Under the pieces are notes generated by a model that had not been told where the DNA came from, ran no database searches, and saw only the letters and a list, made by a program, of their open reading frames with translations. Both the position numbers and the translations under genes were made by a program. Positions 1 through 9,169 of a DNA stretch of 64,000 nucleotides are shown one piece after another (within the stretch, counting starts at the first letter, position 1; each line of letters starts with the position of its first letter). The stretch comes from Acidisphaera sp. S103 (lineage in GTDB: Bacteria; Pseudomonadota; Alphaproteobacteria; Acetobacterales; Acetobacteraceae), in NCBI RefSeq assembly GCF_009765975.1, contig NZ_LMUJ01000092.1, forward strand, positions 214,510-278,509, written 5' to 3'.

Positions 1-745
1 GGTGGACTGTGACTCCTTGGGGATCGGGGACGGCGACCGGCCCACGGACCAGGGTCACGCGGGCTCCGAGTTCGGCCAGCGCCGCCGCGATGGCGTTGCC
101 CTGCCGGCCGGAGGAGCGGTTGGCGATGTAGCGCACCGGGTCGATCGGCTCATGCGTCGGGCCGCTGGTAACCAGGGCGTGGCGGCCGGTGAGCAGACCG
201 ACGGCCGGGGCTAGGATTCTGTCAATCGCGGCCAGGATTTCTGGTGGTTCGGCGAGTCGACCGGGACCGAATTCGTTGCACGCCATCGCGCCCTCGGTCG
301 GGTCGACGATGAGGACGCCGCGCTTCGCCAGGGTCGCCATGTTGGCCTGGGTCGCCGGGTGCAGCCACATGCGGACGTTCATCGCCGGGGCGACGAGCAC
401 GCGCTTGTCAGTGGCCAGCAGCAGCGTGGACGCGAGGTCGTCGGCCAGGCCGGCGGCCATCTTGGCCAGGATGTTGGCGGTGGCTGGGGCGACCACGACG
501 AGGTCGGCGGTTCGGGACAACTGGATGTGTCCCATCTCCGACTCGTCGGTCAGCGAGAAGAGTTCGGTGTAGACTTTCGATTCGCTGAGGGCCTGGAGGG
601 ACAGGGGGGTGACGAACTGGCCGCCGTTGTCGGTCAGCGCGCAGGTGACGCCGTAGTCCCGGCGGCGCAGCAGGCGGATCAGCTCCAGCGCCTTGTAGGC
701 GGCGATGCCGCCGGAGATGATGAGGAGGATGCGTTTTCCGGTCAT
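1..745 (-). CDS. coaBC: Bifunctional phosphopantothenoylcysteine decarboxylase/phosphopantothenate-cysteine ligase (partial)
   Basis: Coenzyme A biosynthesis: CoaB couples cysteine to 4'-phosphopantothenate and CoaC decarboxylates the product using FMN. The visible 248 codons begin MTGKRILLIISGGIAAYKAL, typical of the CoaC flavoprotein start. A GHI motif places the catalytic His at residue 73, followed by the APAMN segment and the GAMACNEFG loop with the active-site Cys. The CoaB half begins near residue 185 (VTSGPTHEPIDPVRYI, NRSSGRQG). The gene runs off the left edge, so most of CoaB is missing from view. An upstream in-frame stop makes 745 the only sensible start. It lies 61 bp downstream of ubiE on the same strand. 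Confidence 0.96.
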   Translation of the reverse strand, partial: MTGKRILLIISGGIAAYKALELIRLLRRRDYGVTCALTDNGGQFVTPLSLQALSESKVYTELFSLTDESEMGHIQLSRTADLVVVAPATANILAKMAAGLADDLASTLLLATDKRVLVAPAMNVRMWLHPATQANMATLAKRGVLIVDPTEGAMACNEFGPGRLAEPPEILAAIDRILAPAVGLLTGRHALVTSGPTHEPIDPVRYIANRSSGRQGNAIAAALAELGARVTLVRGPVAVPDPQGVTVH

Positions 746-806
746 GGGGTGATGCTCATGTTAGTGCCGGTAACCAGCGGTACCATTCGGCCAGGACAGG
801 CTGGAT

Positions 807-1556
807 TCACAGCCGCCACCCCGAATGAATCGCAGCGATGCCGCCGGACAGGTTGCGTACGTTTACCCGAACCAGACCGGCGTCGCGCATCATGCCGGCC
901 AGGGTCTCCTGGTCGGGGAAGGTGCGGATGCTTTCAGCCAGATAGCGGTAGCTGTCAGCGTCGCCGGCGACCATGCGGCCCAGGCGCGGCAGCACTTTGA
1001 ACGACCAGGTGTCGTAAACCGGGGTCAGCGCGTGGACGTTGACGCGGGAGAATTCCAGGCACAGGAAGCGGCCGCCGGGCTTCAGGACGCGCCTGGCTTC
1101 TCGCAGCACCGCTGATTTGTCGGTGCAGTTGCGCAGGCCGAAGGCGATCGAGACCCGGTCCACACAACGGTCCGGCAGCGGCAGTTTTTCCGCGTCTGCG
1201 ACGGCCAAGCTGATGTCGTTGGCGAAGCCGCGGTTCAGGGCGCGGTCGCGGCCGACGGACAGCATCGCGTTGTTGATGTCGGTCAGGAACACGGGGCCGC
1301 CGCCGCGTTTCAGCCAGCCGAAGCTGATGTCTCCGGTGCCGCCCGCGAGGTCCAGCAGTGTGTGGGAGGGGCGCGGTTGCAGATCACTGATAAAAATCTG
1401 TTTCCAGGCCCGATGGATGCCCAGCGACATCAGGTCGTTCATCAGGTCGTAGCGCGGCGCCACGCTGTCGAAGACGGCTCGGACCAGGCCGGCTTTCTCG
1501 GTGGCGGCGACCGAACGGAAGCCAAAATCGACGGTTGGCATGGGATTGTCGGTCAT
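807..1556 (-). CDS. ubiE: Demethylmenaquinone/2-polyprenylbenzoquinol methyltransferase
   Basis: SAM-dependent C-methyltransferase of ubiquinone (and menaquinone) biosynthesis. The 249-aa protein has the expected length. It contains F-D-S-V-A-P-R-Y-D near residue 30, the SAM-binding [11 protein letters not shown] at about 67-77 and the distal [14 protein letters not shown] that is diagnostic of UbiE. The frame is open well upstream, but the ATG at 1556 ([14 protein letters not shown]) matches family N-termini, and longer versions would run into mutM. It is divergent from mutM with only 28 bp between start codons, so the promoters must overlap coding DNA. Confidence 0.96.
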   Translation of the reverse strand: MTDNPMPTVDFGFRSVAATEKAGLVRAVFDSVAPRYDLMNDLMSLGIHRAWKQIFISDLQPRPSHTLLDLAGGTGDISFGWLKRGGGPVFLTDINNAMLSVGRDRALNRGFANDISLAVADAEKLPLPDRCVDRVSIAFGLRNCTDKSAVLREARRVLKPGGRFLCLEFSRVNVHALTPVYDTWSFKVLPRLGRMVAGDADSYRYLAESIRTFPDQETLAGMMRDAGLVRVNVRNLSGGIAAIHSGWRL

Positions 1557-1584
1557 GGGCCGGATGTATAGCCTGAACGTTGAT

Positions 1585-2424
1585 ATGCCGGAACTCCCCG
1601 AGGTCGAGACCGTGATGCGAGGCCTGCAGGCGCGCCTGGAAGGACGCGTGCTGCGGCGTGCGGTCGTTCGGCGGCCGGACCTGCGCTGGCCCCTGCCCCC
1701 GGGTCTGGCCGCTCGGCTGACCGGTGCGCGTGTCACGAGCTTCCGGCGGCGGGCCAAGTATATCCTGATGCGGCTGGACAGCGGGTGGTCGGTGCTGATC
1801 CATCTCGGTATGTCCGGGCGAATGCTGGTGGAGCCGGTGGGGCGCAACGACATCACGTTACACGAGCACATCGAGCTGGAAACCGACGACGGTTGGCGGG
1901 TGGGGTTCGTTGATCCGAGGCGTTTTGGTTCGGTCGATCTGATCGAGACCGATCGGGAGGATGCCCATCGGTTGCTCGTGGGTCTGGGGCCGGAGCCGCT
2001 GGACACCGCGTTCTCGGTCGCAACGCTGTCGGCGGCGCTGGAGGGGAAGAAGACGCCGATCAAGGCGGCGCTGCTGGACCAGAAGATCGTTGCCGGACTG
2101 GGCAATATCTATGTGTGCGAGGCGCTGTTCCGAGCGGGGGTTTCGCCGGTGCGCCTGGCGGCGTCGATTCCGGGTGCGCGGGCCAAGCGGCTGGTGCCGG
2201 CGATCAAGCAGACGCTGACCGAGGCGATCGCCGCCGGCGGCTCGTCGTTGCGGGATTATGTACAGACTAACGGGGAGCTCGGGTATTTCCAGCACGCCTG
2301 GAAGGTCTATGGGCGGGAGGGCGAGCCCTGCCCCGCCTGCCCGCGTGACAATACGTGCAAGGGCGTGCAGCGGATCGTGCAGTCCGGGCGCAGTACGTTC
2401 TATTGCCCGCGGAGGCAGCGCTGA
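1585..2424 (+). CDS. mutM: Formamidopyrimidine-DNA glycosylase
   Basis: Bifunctional base-excision-repair enzyme removing oxidised purines such as 8-oxoguanine and nicking the abasic site. The 279-aa product starts [13 protein letters not shown], so the N-terminal Pro nucleophile and catalytic Glu are present. The FxxGMSGR-like LGMSGRM and the H2TH segment with [11 protein letters not shown] follow. The C-terminal zinc finger is odd. It has Cys at 249, 252, 258 and 274, but the residue where the last ligand is expected (position 277 in YCPxCQ) is Arg, encoded by AGG. The family identity is certain; normal zinc binding is not. Confidence 0.96.
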   Translation: MPELPEVETVMRGLQARLEGRVLRRAVVRRPDLRWPLPPGLAARLTGARVTSFRRRAKYILMRLDSGWSVLIHLGMSGRMLVEPVGRNDITLHEHIELETDDGWRVGFVDPRRFGSVDLIETDREDAHRLLVGLGPEPLDTAFSVATLSAALEGKKTPIKAALLDQKIVAGLGNIYVCEALFRAGVSPVRLAASIPGARAKRLVPAIKQTLTEAIAAGGSSLRDYVQTNGELGYFQHAWKVYGREGEPCPACPRDNTCKGVQRIVQSGRSTFYCPRRQR

Positions 2425-2443
2425 TGTGGGGCCGCGATCCAGC

Positions 2444-3532
2444 GTGAGCCGCGGCACCGTCCGGTTGCTGTTGTCCTGCATGGCTCTCGTGGCCATCCTG
2501 GTCGCCGGCCCGGCACGGGCGAACGATTTGCCGGTGGTTTACGAAGGGGCGCCACCGGAGACTGAATTCAATGCGCCGTACGCGATCCGGGTGCTGCCGG
2601 GCGGCGCCGAGGTGGAGATTTCGGGCAGTTTCTCCCAGGCCGTGCCTGGGGATTTCGCCGCCGTGCTGGCTGGGGCGCCGCAGGTGCGGGCTGTCCGGCT
2701 GGAAAGTCCCGGCGGATATGTGCAGCCCGCGCTCACGGTCGCCGACATTATCCGGACGCGCGGACTGGACACGTATGTCGGGCGGTTCTGCGCCTCGGCG
2801 TGCACGCTGGCGTTCCTGGGCGGGCAACACCGCTACGTGGCGCCTGATGCGCGGCTTGGCTTTCATCAGGCCAGTGCGTCCGGGGTGGCACAAGTGCGGG
2901 TGGATTCCGTCATGCGGCAGGCTTACGGCGCGGCGAGTGTGCCGGCGGCCTTCATCGATCATGTGTTGCGCACGCCGCCGGAGGCGTTGTGGTTTCCCTC
3001 CCGGGATGAATTGGTTGAGACGGGTGTCGCTTCCGGCCCGCCGCCAACGGCGCTGGTGATTCCCGATAGTGTGCTGTTCCAGGCGTGGGCGGATGCGGTC
3101 AAGGACCTGCGCTGGGCGTCCGACGAGGCGCTTGTCCAATTCGCCACGACGACGGTGGATCTGCTGGAGCCGCTGCAAGGGGCCGGTTCGGAGATCTGCT
3201 GGGATTTTACCCATGACGTTCCGGTCGATATCGAAACCCATGTCCAGGCCGGTACGCTGGTGGCCTTGAAAGCGGCACTGCAACATGTCCGTGACGATGT
3301 GAAAGAAGCTCCGACGGTAAGAGTGGATGCGGCGGACAAGGCCGGTGTACTGGCGGCGCTGGTCCAGACGCTGCCCGAGGCGGCGCAAAATCCGACTGCC
3401 GCGGCGCTGCGCCAGGACGCTGACCCTGCGGCGTTCTGTCCGGCCCTGCGTTCGATGCTGGCCGCGGCCCTGGCGCTGCCGGTGGCGGATCGCGATCCGG
3501 CCTTGCGCGCCTTGCTATCCGGTGGGTCGTGA
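2444..3532 (+). CDS. Exported ClpP/crotonase-fold protein (COG3904-like)
   Basis: A roughly 362-aa protein with an N-terminal hydrophobic signal segment (LLLSCMALVAILVAGPARA) and a ClpP-like core. The core has RLESPGGYVQPALTVADIIR followed by a CASACTLAFLGG serine-containing loop and RLGFHQA. In related periplasmic proteins of this fold these supply oxyanion-hole Gly residues, a candidate nucleophilic Ser and a candidate His. This suggests an exported serine hydrolase, but the substrate is unknown. The start is uncertain: GTG at 2444 gives a full signal peptide, GTG at 2426 is also in frame, and ATG at 2480 would leave a very short one. It follows mutM by about 20 bp and may be cotranscribed. 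Confidence 0.7.
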   Translation: MSRGTVRLLLSCMALVAILVAGPARANDLPVVYEGAPPETEFNAPYAIRVLPGGAEVEISGSFSQAVPGDFAAVLAGAPQVRAVRLESPGGYVQPALTVADIIRTRGLDTYVGRFCASACTLAFLGGQHRYVAPDARLGFHQASASGVAQVRVDSVMRQAYGAASVPAAFIDHVLRTPPEALWFPSRDELVETGVASGPPPTALVIPDSVLFQAWADAVKDLRWASDEALVQFATTTVDLLEPLQGAGSEICWDFTHDVPVDIETHVQAGTLVALKAALQHVRDDVKEAPTVRVDAADKAGVLAALVQTLPEAAQNPTAAALRQDADPAAFCPALRSMLAAALALPVADRDPALRALLSGGS

Positions 3533-3538
3533 AGCCCC

Positions 3539-3672
3539 GCTAGTGTCCCGAATCTGAAGTTCACCACAGTGGGCGAACTTCAGATTCGGGACACTAGCTC
3601 TTTGTTTTCAGTGACCTTCCAATCCCAGAAATCCGTCGCAGAATGAGACGAACTTCTGGGGCAGGACACTAG
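3539..3672. repeat. Hairpin-rich element bounded by CTAGTGTCC/GGACACTAG
   Basis: Perfect 24-nt arms (3539-3562 and 3575-3598) are separated by a 12-nt loop. Further right, an imperfect hairpin of about 14 bp (CCCAGAA...TTCTGGG) ends in GGACACTAG at 3664-3672, a second inverse copy of the outer CTAGTGTCC. The unit is non-coding. It could be a miniature inverted-repeat element, an insertion-sequence remnant, or a large transcription terminator after the upstream gene. No flanking target duplication is obvious. Confidence 0.6.
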
Positions 3673-3733
3673 ACGCGCCTCACAAGCGGTCCGTAGAGTG
3701 CGACGCTTGGCCTGTCAGGGAGTCGCGTGACAA

Positions 3734-4423
3734 ATGACGTTCTCCTGGTTTGCGTTCTTTCGTGATGCCGGTTCGGCGGCGTCGTTCGAGCCGGCGGCGC
3801 TGGATTCGATCGCCGGGACGGTTCGGCATCTGCCCGGTCTGCGACAGGGCCTCGTGATGAGCCGGCCCCGTCAGGAAACCGCACATCCGTTCCCGGATAA
3901 TGAGCCGCCCCCTGCCCTGGTACTGCAACTCCAGTTCGACACGATCGAGGCGCTGGAGGCCGCAATCGCCGCCGACAGCCCGCTGCGGCATTTGGCCGAT
4001 GGACGCCGAACGGTGACGCAGCAGGCGATGCTGGCGCGGCGCTATCCGGTGCCCGATGCGGTTCTGCGCACGCCGGTGGGGGCACCGCCGTGCAGCTACC
4101 TGGTGCAGTATCCGGGGCCGGCGGAGGACCTGAACGCCTGGAATGGCCACTACAACCGGCATCATCCGCCGCTGATGGCGAAGTTTCCCGGTGTGCGGGC
4201 GATCGAGATCTACACACGCCTCGATTGGGTCGACGGGCTGGGCTGGGCGCGGGAAGACATGATGCAGCGGAACAAGCTGCTGTTCGACAGTCCGGAGGCG
4301 CTGAGTGCCGGTCTACTGACCCCGGTGCTGCAGGAGATGCGGGCGGATTTCAACCAGTTCCCGCCGTTCACCGGTGGCAATGTCCACTACGTGCTGGAAA
4401 CGCGGTTCGCGAGCGCTCGGTGA
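3734..4423 (+). CDS. EthD-like dimeric alpha/beta-barrel protein
   Basis: 229-aa soluble protein of unknown function. Two ferredoxin-like halves are suggested. The second carries NAWNGHYNRHHPPLMAKFPGVRAIEIYTR, resembling EthD-domain proteins (small helper or catalytic proteins in degradation clusters). There is no signal peptide or membrane segment. Its stop overlaps the start of the following acyl-CoA ligase (ATGA), implying translational coupling and a role in the same pathway. Its chemistry cannot be read from the sequence; a decarboxylase, dehydratase or monooxygenase-helper role are all possible. Confidence 0.75.
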   Translation: MTFSWFAFFRDAGSAASFEPAALDSIAGTVRHLPGLRQGLVMSRPRQETAHPFPDNEPPPALVLQLQFDTIEALEAAIAADSPLRHLADGRRTVTQQAMLARRYPVPDAVLRTPVGAPPCSYLVQYPGPAEDLNAWNGHYNRHHPPLMAKFPGVRAIEIYTRLDWVDGLGWAREDMMQRNKLLFDSPEALSAGLLTPVLQEMRADFNQFPPFTGGNVHYVLETRFASAR

Positions 4424-5976
4424 TGCTGGCGCCGATGGATCGGACGCTGCCGGCCATGCTGCGGTCGGCCGATCCCGAGCGCAAGCTGGTGACGGTGGGC
4501 GACACCACCTGGACGGTAGCCGACGCGTGCCGGATCGCCGCTACCCGAGGCGGCAGTCTGCGTGATGCCGGGGTCCGGCGTGGCGATCCGGTGGCGGCGC
4601 TGTGCGGCAATGGTTCGGAACTGCTAGAACTGGTGCTGGGATGCGGCTGGATCGGCGCCGTGCTGGTGCCGATCAACACCGCCGCGATGGGGCCGCAGAT
4701 CGGCTACTATCTTCGCAATTGCGGTGCTCGGTTGCTGGCGGTGGAACATCGTTTTCTCAATCGCCTGATGCTGGCCGGCACGCTGCCCGTCGAGCGCGTC
4801 TGGGTGGTGGGCGGAGACGGTCTGTCCGATGGTTTGATGGAGCCGTTTCCAGGTCCGGCCGACCCGGCGGATGCGGAGTTCGCGCTGTCGGGTGATCCGT
4901 TCGCGGTGCTGTACACATCGGGGACTACCGGCCCGTCGAAAGGCGTAATCTGCCCGCATGCGCAATATTATTGGTGGGGTGCCAATTCCGCCGCGTTGCT
5001 AGAGGTCGAGGCTGATGACGTCCTGTGCACCACACTGCCGATGTTCCATATCAATGCGCTGAACACGTTGGCGCAGGCGCTTCTCACCGGGGCGCACATG
5101 GTGCTGGAAAGCCGGTTCTCGGCCTCGGGGTTCTGGTCGGCGATGGCGGCGCGTGGCGCCACGGTGGTGTATCTGCTGGGGGCGATGGTGCCGATCTTGC
5201 TGGCCCAGCCGGTAACGCAAGCCGAACGGGCGCATCGCGTCCGCCGCGGCCTGGGGCCGGGTGTGCCGGCGGACCTGATGACGGCATTTTCCGAACGTAC
5301 CGGGGTGTCGCTGGTGGATGGGTACGGCTCGACCGAGACCAACTTCGTGATTGGGGAGACCGTGGCGGACCGCAAGCCGGGGGCCATGGGCCGCATCCGG
5401 CCGGGGTTTGAGGCACAGGTGGTGGACGAACTCGACAACCCCTTGCCCGCCGGGGTTCCGGGGGAATTGGTATTGCGGGCGCGGGAGCCGTTCTCGTTTG
5501 CATCGGGCTATCTCGGGATGGCGGACAAGACAGTGGAGGCTTGGCGCAACCTGTGGTTCCACACCGGCGACCGGGTGGCACGCGATGAAGACGGCTGGTT
5601 TCGCTTCGTCGACCGGCTGAAGGACGTGATCCGCCGGCGCGGCGAGAACATTTCCTCGCACGAAGTGGAGCAGGTGCTGCTATCGCATCCGGATGTCGAG
5701 GCAGCCGCCGCGTTTCCGGTGGCCTCCGACCTGGCGGAGGACGAGGTGATGGTTGCCCTGGTGATCCGTCCCGGCCAGCCGTTCGATCCGGTGGCCCTGA
5801 TGGGCTTCTGCGAGGCCCGGATGCCGCATTTCGCGGTGCCTCGGTATGTCGAGGTGTTGGCGGACCTGCCGCGCACCGAGAACGGGAAAATACAAAAATT
5901 CAAGTTGCGCGAACGCGGAGTGACCGCGGGGACGTGGGACCGGGAGGCCGCCGGGTATGTGGTGCGGCGGCGGTAA
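4423..5976 (+). CDS. AMP-dependent acyl-CoA ligase (CaiC-like)
   Basis: 517-aa adenylate-forming enzyme that should activate a carboxylic acid with ATP and CoA. It has the P-loop YTSGTTGPSKGV at about 164-175, GYGSTETN (A5), the GDRVARDEDGWFRFVDRLKD hinge region and the catalytic Lys in PRTENGKIQKFK near the C-terminus. The overall pattern resembles crotonobetaine/carnitine-CoA ligases and other medium-size acyl-CoA synthetases. The ATG at 4423 overlaps the upstream stop by 4 bp and excludes the longer open frame. It is the second gene of the catabolic operon; the substrate is unknown. Confidence 0.9.
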   Translation: MLAPMDRTLPAMLRSADPERKLVTVGDTTWTVADACRIAATRGGSLRDAGVRRGDPVAALCGNGSELLELVLGCGWIGAVLVPINTAAMGPQIGYYLRNCGARLLAVEHRFLNRLMLAGTLPVERVWVVGGDGLSDGLMEPFPGPADPADAEFALSGDPFAVLYTSGTTGPSKGVICPHAQYYWWGANSAALLEVEADDVLCTTLPMFHINALNTLAQALLTGAHMVLESRFSASGFWSAMAARGATVVYLLGAMVPILLAQPVTQAERAHRVRRGLGPGVPADLMTAFSERTGVSLVDGYGSTETNFVIGETVADRKPGAMGRIRPGFEAQVVDELDNPLPAGVPGELVLRAREPFSFASGYLGMADKTVEAWRNLWFHTGDRVARDEDGWFRFVDRLKDVIRRRGENISSHEVEQVLLSHPDVEAAAAFPVASDLAEDEVMVALVIRPGQPFDPVALMGFCEARMPHFAVPRYVEVLADLPRTENGKIQKFKLRERGVTAGTWDREAAGYVVRRR

Positions 5977-6091
5977 CCGGTTCGGTTCAGGACTGCTTTA
6001 CACTTAAAACGTTTCACCGTAACCGGTGATGGTCGAAAACCGTGGAGGGCTGACCATTGGGCAAAATCGCATCGTCGCCTCCGCTGTCCAT

Positions 6092-7183
6092 ATGAAAATC
6101 GCTGTTCTAGGCGGCGGGAACGGGTCGTTCGCCGCCGCCGGCGATCTGACGCTGGCGGGCCATGAGGTCAGGCTGTGGCGGCGGGATGAGCAAGCGGCGG
6201 CGGCCCATCGTTCGGCTGGCGGTTCGGTCGCCGTAAAAGATTATGCCGGCGACAACGAAGCCCGCCTGGCGGTCGTGACGTCCGATCTGGCGGCGGCGGC
6301 GGCGGGTGTCGAGTTGATCCTGTGCCCGACGCCGGCGTTCGCTCAGCCGGCGATCGCGGCCAAGCTGGCGCCACTGCTGTCCGACGGGCAGGTCGTGTTC
6401 CTACCGCCCGGCAGCTTCGGATCGTTCATCTTCGCCCAAGCCGCGCGTGATGCCGGCAATCGGGCCTCGGTCAGTTTCGCCGAGACGGGCACCCTGCCCT
6501 GGCTCGCCCGTAAGCATGGTCCGCACGCGGTGCGGATATCAGGGCGCGGCAAGCGGCTGCCCACGGGTGTGTTTCCGCAGTCCCGAGCGGCGGATGCGTT
6601 GCGGGTGATCGCGGTGGCGTTTCCGGATGCAATCGAGCCGTGCGGTGATGCGTTGTCTGGCGCGCTGATGAATGCCGGGCCGATCATCCATCCGCCGTTG
6701 ATCTTGATGAACGCTGGCCCTATCGAGCATTTCGACCGGTGGGACATCCACAAGGAAGGCACCCAGCCGTCCGTCCGCCGCGTGACCGACCGGCTGGATG
6801 CCGAACGGATCGCGGTGCGGGAAGCGCTGGGCTATGGGCCGCCGCATTTTCCTCTCGCCGATCATTACGCGCGCGAGGGCGACGAATGGATGTACGGGCG
6901 TGGCTCGCATGAGAAACTGACGGATTCCGGCGACTGGCACGAACATCTGGTGCTGACCGAACACCGCTACATGCTGGAGGACACGCGGATCGGGCTTTCG
7001 CTGCTGGTTTCCGTCGCAGCGTTGGTGGGGGTCGACACGCCTCTGGCGCGCGGCTTCCTGGCGCTGGGGTCGGCGATCTGCGGCGAGGATTTCCTGCGGT
7101 CCGGCCGCACACTGGCGAGCCTGGGCCTGGGCGGGCTTGACCGGTCGGCGTTGCAGGCGCTGTTGCGGGACGGTTTCGCGTGA
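6092..7183 (+). CDS. NAD(P)-dependent octopine/nopaline dehydrogenase-family protein
   Basis: 363-aa oxidoreductase with an N-terminal Rossmann fold (MKIAVLGGGNGSFAAAGDL, GGGNGS at 7-12) and a C-terminal helical domain with the family NAGPIIHPPLILMNAG segment. Octopine-dehydrogenase-type enzymes reduce or oxidise an imine between an amino acid and a 2-oxoacid; in bacteria many members act on unknown substrates. The start is the ATG at 6092 where the glycine-rich motif begins; an earlier in-frame ATG at 6026 would add an unconserved extension. The stop overlaps the next gene's GTG. Confidence 0.85.
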   Translation: MKIAVLGGGNGSFAAAGDLTLAGHEVRLWRRDEQAAAAHRSAGGSVAVKDYAGDNEARLAVVTSDLAAAAAGVELILCPTPAFAQPAIAAKLAPLLSDGQVVFLPPGSFGSFIFAQAARDAGNRASVSFAETGTLPWLARKHGPHAVRISGRGKRLPTGVFPQSRAADALRVIAVAFPDAIEPCGDALSGALMNAGPIIHPPLILMNAGPIEHFDRWDIHKEGTQPSVRRVTDRLDAERIAVREALGYGPPHFPLADHYAREGDEWMYGRGSHEKLTDSGDWHEHLVLTEHRYMLEDTRIGLSLLVSVAALVGVDTPLARGFLALGSAICGEDFLRSGRTLASLGLGGLDRSALQALLRDGFA

Positions 7184-8172
7184 GGGAGCCGATCGTCTGC
7201 CTGGGTGCGGGACGCATGGGCCGCGGCATCGCCGTGGTTTTCGCGTTCGCCGGCCATGACGTGACGGTCGTCGACTTCAAGCCGCGCCCGCCGGATGCCT
7301 TCGTTCGGCTTGCGGCGGAGGCGACGGCCGAGATCGGCGGCACGCTGGCGATGCTGGCCCGTATTGGGCTGATGCGGCCGGAACAGGTGGCACCGGTGGC
7401 CGGACGCGTCCGCGTTGTGGGGGGAGCCGAGGCGGAGGCCGCGTTGGCCGACGCGGGCGTGGTGTTCGAGGGCGTGCCGGAAGTCCTGCCGTTGAAGCGT
7501 GAGGCATTGGCTCGGGCGTCGGCCATGGCGGGGGCTGGGGCGATCATCACCTCCACCACTTCGACCATCCTGGTGGATGCGCTGGCCGATGCGGTGTCGG
7601 GTCCGGAGCGGTTTCTCAACGCGCATTGGCTGAACCCGGCGTTTCTGGTGCCGCTGGTGGAGGTGTCGCCCGGCGCGCGCACCAGTGCTGATTCCACGTC
7701 CCGTTTGATGGCGTTGTTGGAGAGCGTCGGCAAAGTGCCGGTGGTCTGCGCGGCTCGTCCTGGCTTCATCGTGCCGCGCATCCAGTTGCTGGCGATGAAT
7801 GAGGCGGCGCGGATGGTGGACGAAGGTGTGGCCAGCGCGGCGGACATCGACAAGGCGGTTAAGTATGGCTTCCGCTTCGCGGTGCTGGGGCTGCTGGAGT
7901 TCATCGACTGGGGCGGCGGCGACATCCTGCATTATGCCAGCGAGTATCTGTCGAAGACGCTGGATCACCCACGTTACCAGGCGCCGGAGGTGATCGCGCG
8001 CAACATGGCGGCGGGGCGTATCGGCATGAGCACCGGCCAAGGTTTCCTGGACTATGAGGGCATCGACATGGACGCGTATCGCGAGGGACGGCTGAGCGCG
8101 TTCGCCGATCTGCTCCGCGGCATGGGCCTGGCTCGGCCGCCGGTCGTGGACGATGAGATGACCCCGCCATGA
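7180..8172 (+). CDS. 3-hydroxyacyl-CoA dehydrogenase-family protein
   Basis: 330-aa NAD-dependent dehydrogenase. An N-terminal CLGAGRMGRGIAVVFAFAGHDVTVVDF gives the dinucleotide site (GAGRMG at 9-14). ITSTTSTILV and NAHWLNPAFLVPLVEV carry the usual His-containing catalytic strand, and the C-terminal domain contains GFRFAVLGLLEFIDWGGGD. It probably oxidises a 3-hydroxyacyl-CoA or related 3-hydroxy acid (3-hydroxybutyryl-CoA or carnitine dehydrogenase-like). It begins with GTG overlapping the preceding stop (GTGA), so it is translationally coupled. Confidence 0.9.
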   Translation: MREPIVCLGAGRMGRGIAVVFAFAGHDVTVVDFKPRPPDAFVRLAAEATAEIGGTLAMLARIGLMRPEQVAPVAGRVRVVGGAEAEAALADAGVVFEGVPEVLPLKREALARASAMAGAGAIITSTTSTILVDALADAVSGPERFLNAHWLNPAFLVPLVEVSPGARTSADSTSRLMALLESVGKVPVVCAARPGFIVPRIQLLAMNEAARMVDEGVASAADIDKAVKYGFRFAVLGLLEFIDWGGGDILHYASEYLSKTLDHPRYQAPEVIARNMAAGRIGMSTGQGFLDYEGIDMDAYREGRLSAFADLLRGMGLARPPVVDDEMTPP

Positions 8173-8236
8173 CAAGGGTGGATGGGGACGGTATGGTCGG
8201 TCAGGTTTTCATCGTTGCGTTGGGGAGAGTTGAGTT

Positions 8237-9013
8237 ATGGCGAGCTACGAGAACATCATCGTCGAAACTCATGGCCGCGTCGGCCTGATCCGGCTGAACC
8301 GCCCCGCCGCGCTGAACGCGCTGTGCGACGCGCTGGTGAAGGAAATGGGCGAGCAGTTGCGGGCGTTCGACGCCGACAAGGCGATCGGCGTCATCGTCAT
8401 CACCGGCAGCGACCGAGCGTTTGCTGCGGGCGCGGATATCAAGGAGATGCGCGACCGCACCAACCCCAGCGCGATGGTGGAGGATTTCATCGGCGCCAAC
8501 TGGGAAGCCGTGCTGCAGATCAAGAAGCCGGTGATCGCTGCGGTGGCCGGCTTCGCGCTGGGCGGCGGCTGTGAACTCGCGATGATGTGCGACATGATCT
8601 TCGCCGCCGACACGGCGAAATTCGGCCAGCCGGAGATCAACCTGGGTGTCATCCCCGGCGCCGGCGGCACGCAGCGGCTGACCCGGGCGGTCGGCAAGTC
8701 GAAGGCGATGGACATGGTGCTGACGGCGCGCATGATGGACGCGGCAGAGGCCGAACGGGCCAATCTGGTGTCTCGGGTCTTTCCGGCGGATCAGTTACTG
8801 CCAGAAGTGTTGAAAATCGCAGACCGAATCGCAAACCTGTCGCCAGTGGCGGTGCAGTTCGGCAAGCAGGCAGTCAACAGAGCCTTCGAATCGACCCTGG
8901 TGGAGGGTGTTCGACACGAACGCGCACTGTTTTTGTCGCTGTTCGGCACGCCGGATCAAAAAGAAGGCATGGCGGCATTCGTGGAGAAGCGAAAGGCAAA
9001 TTTCCAGTCGTGA
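8237..9013 (+). CDS. Enoyl-CoA hydratase/isomerase
   Basis: 258-aa crotonase-family enzyme adding water across a 2,3-enoyl-CoA. It has the oxyanion-hole AAGADIKEM at about 64-72, the [11 protein letters not shown] segment with Glu113 and [18 protein letters not shown] with Glu133. Both hydratase glutamates are present, so hydration rather than only isomerisation is expected. Length and motifs match short-chain enoyl-CoA hydratases (PaaF/FadB1-like). A good ribosome site (GGGGAGAG) precedes the ATG. It lies 64 bp after the dehydrogenase and likely ends the operon. Confidence 0.93.
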   Translation: MASYENIIVETHGRVGLIRLNRPAALNALCDALVKEMGEQLRAFDADKAIGVIVITGSDRAFAAGADIKEMRDRTNPSAMVEDFIGANWEAVLQIKKPVIAAVAGFALGGGCELAMMCDMIFAADTAKFGQPEINLGVIPGAGGTQRLTRAVGKSKAMDMVLTARMMDAAEAERANLVSRVFPADQLLPEVLKIADRIANLSPVAVQFGKQAVNRAFESTLVEGVRHERALFLSLFGTPDQKEGMAAFVEKRKANFQS

Positions 9014-9169
9014 CAAAGCGCTGATGTTTGTATTAAATAAGTTTCCAAGTAATACGTGACATTTCAGAGCACGAATAGGTTATGACGATCGTACGGTGTT
9101 GATGCTGTTTTAACATCTCATTACCGGGATTTTTCTCGCGCATATAGGTCGTATAGGTTAGCAGAGGGC

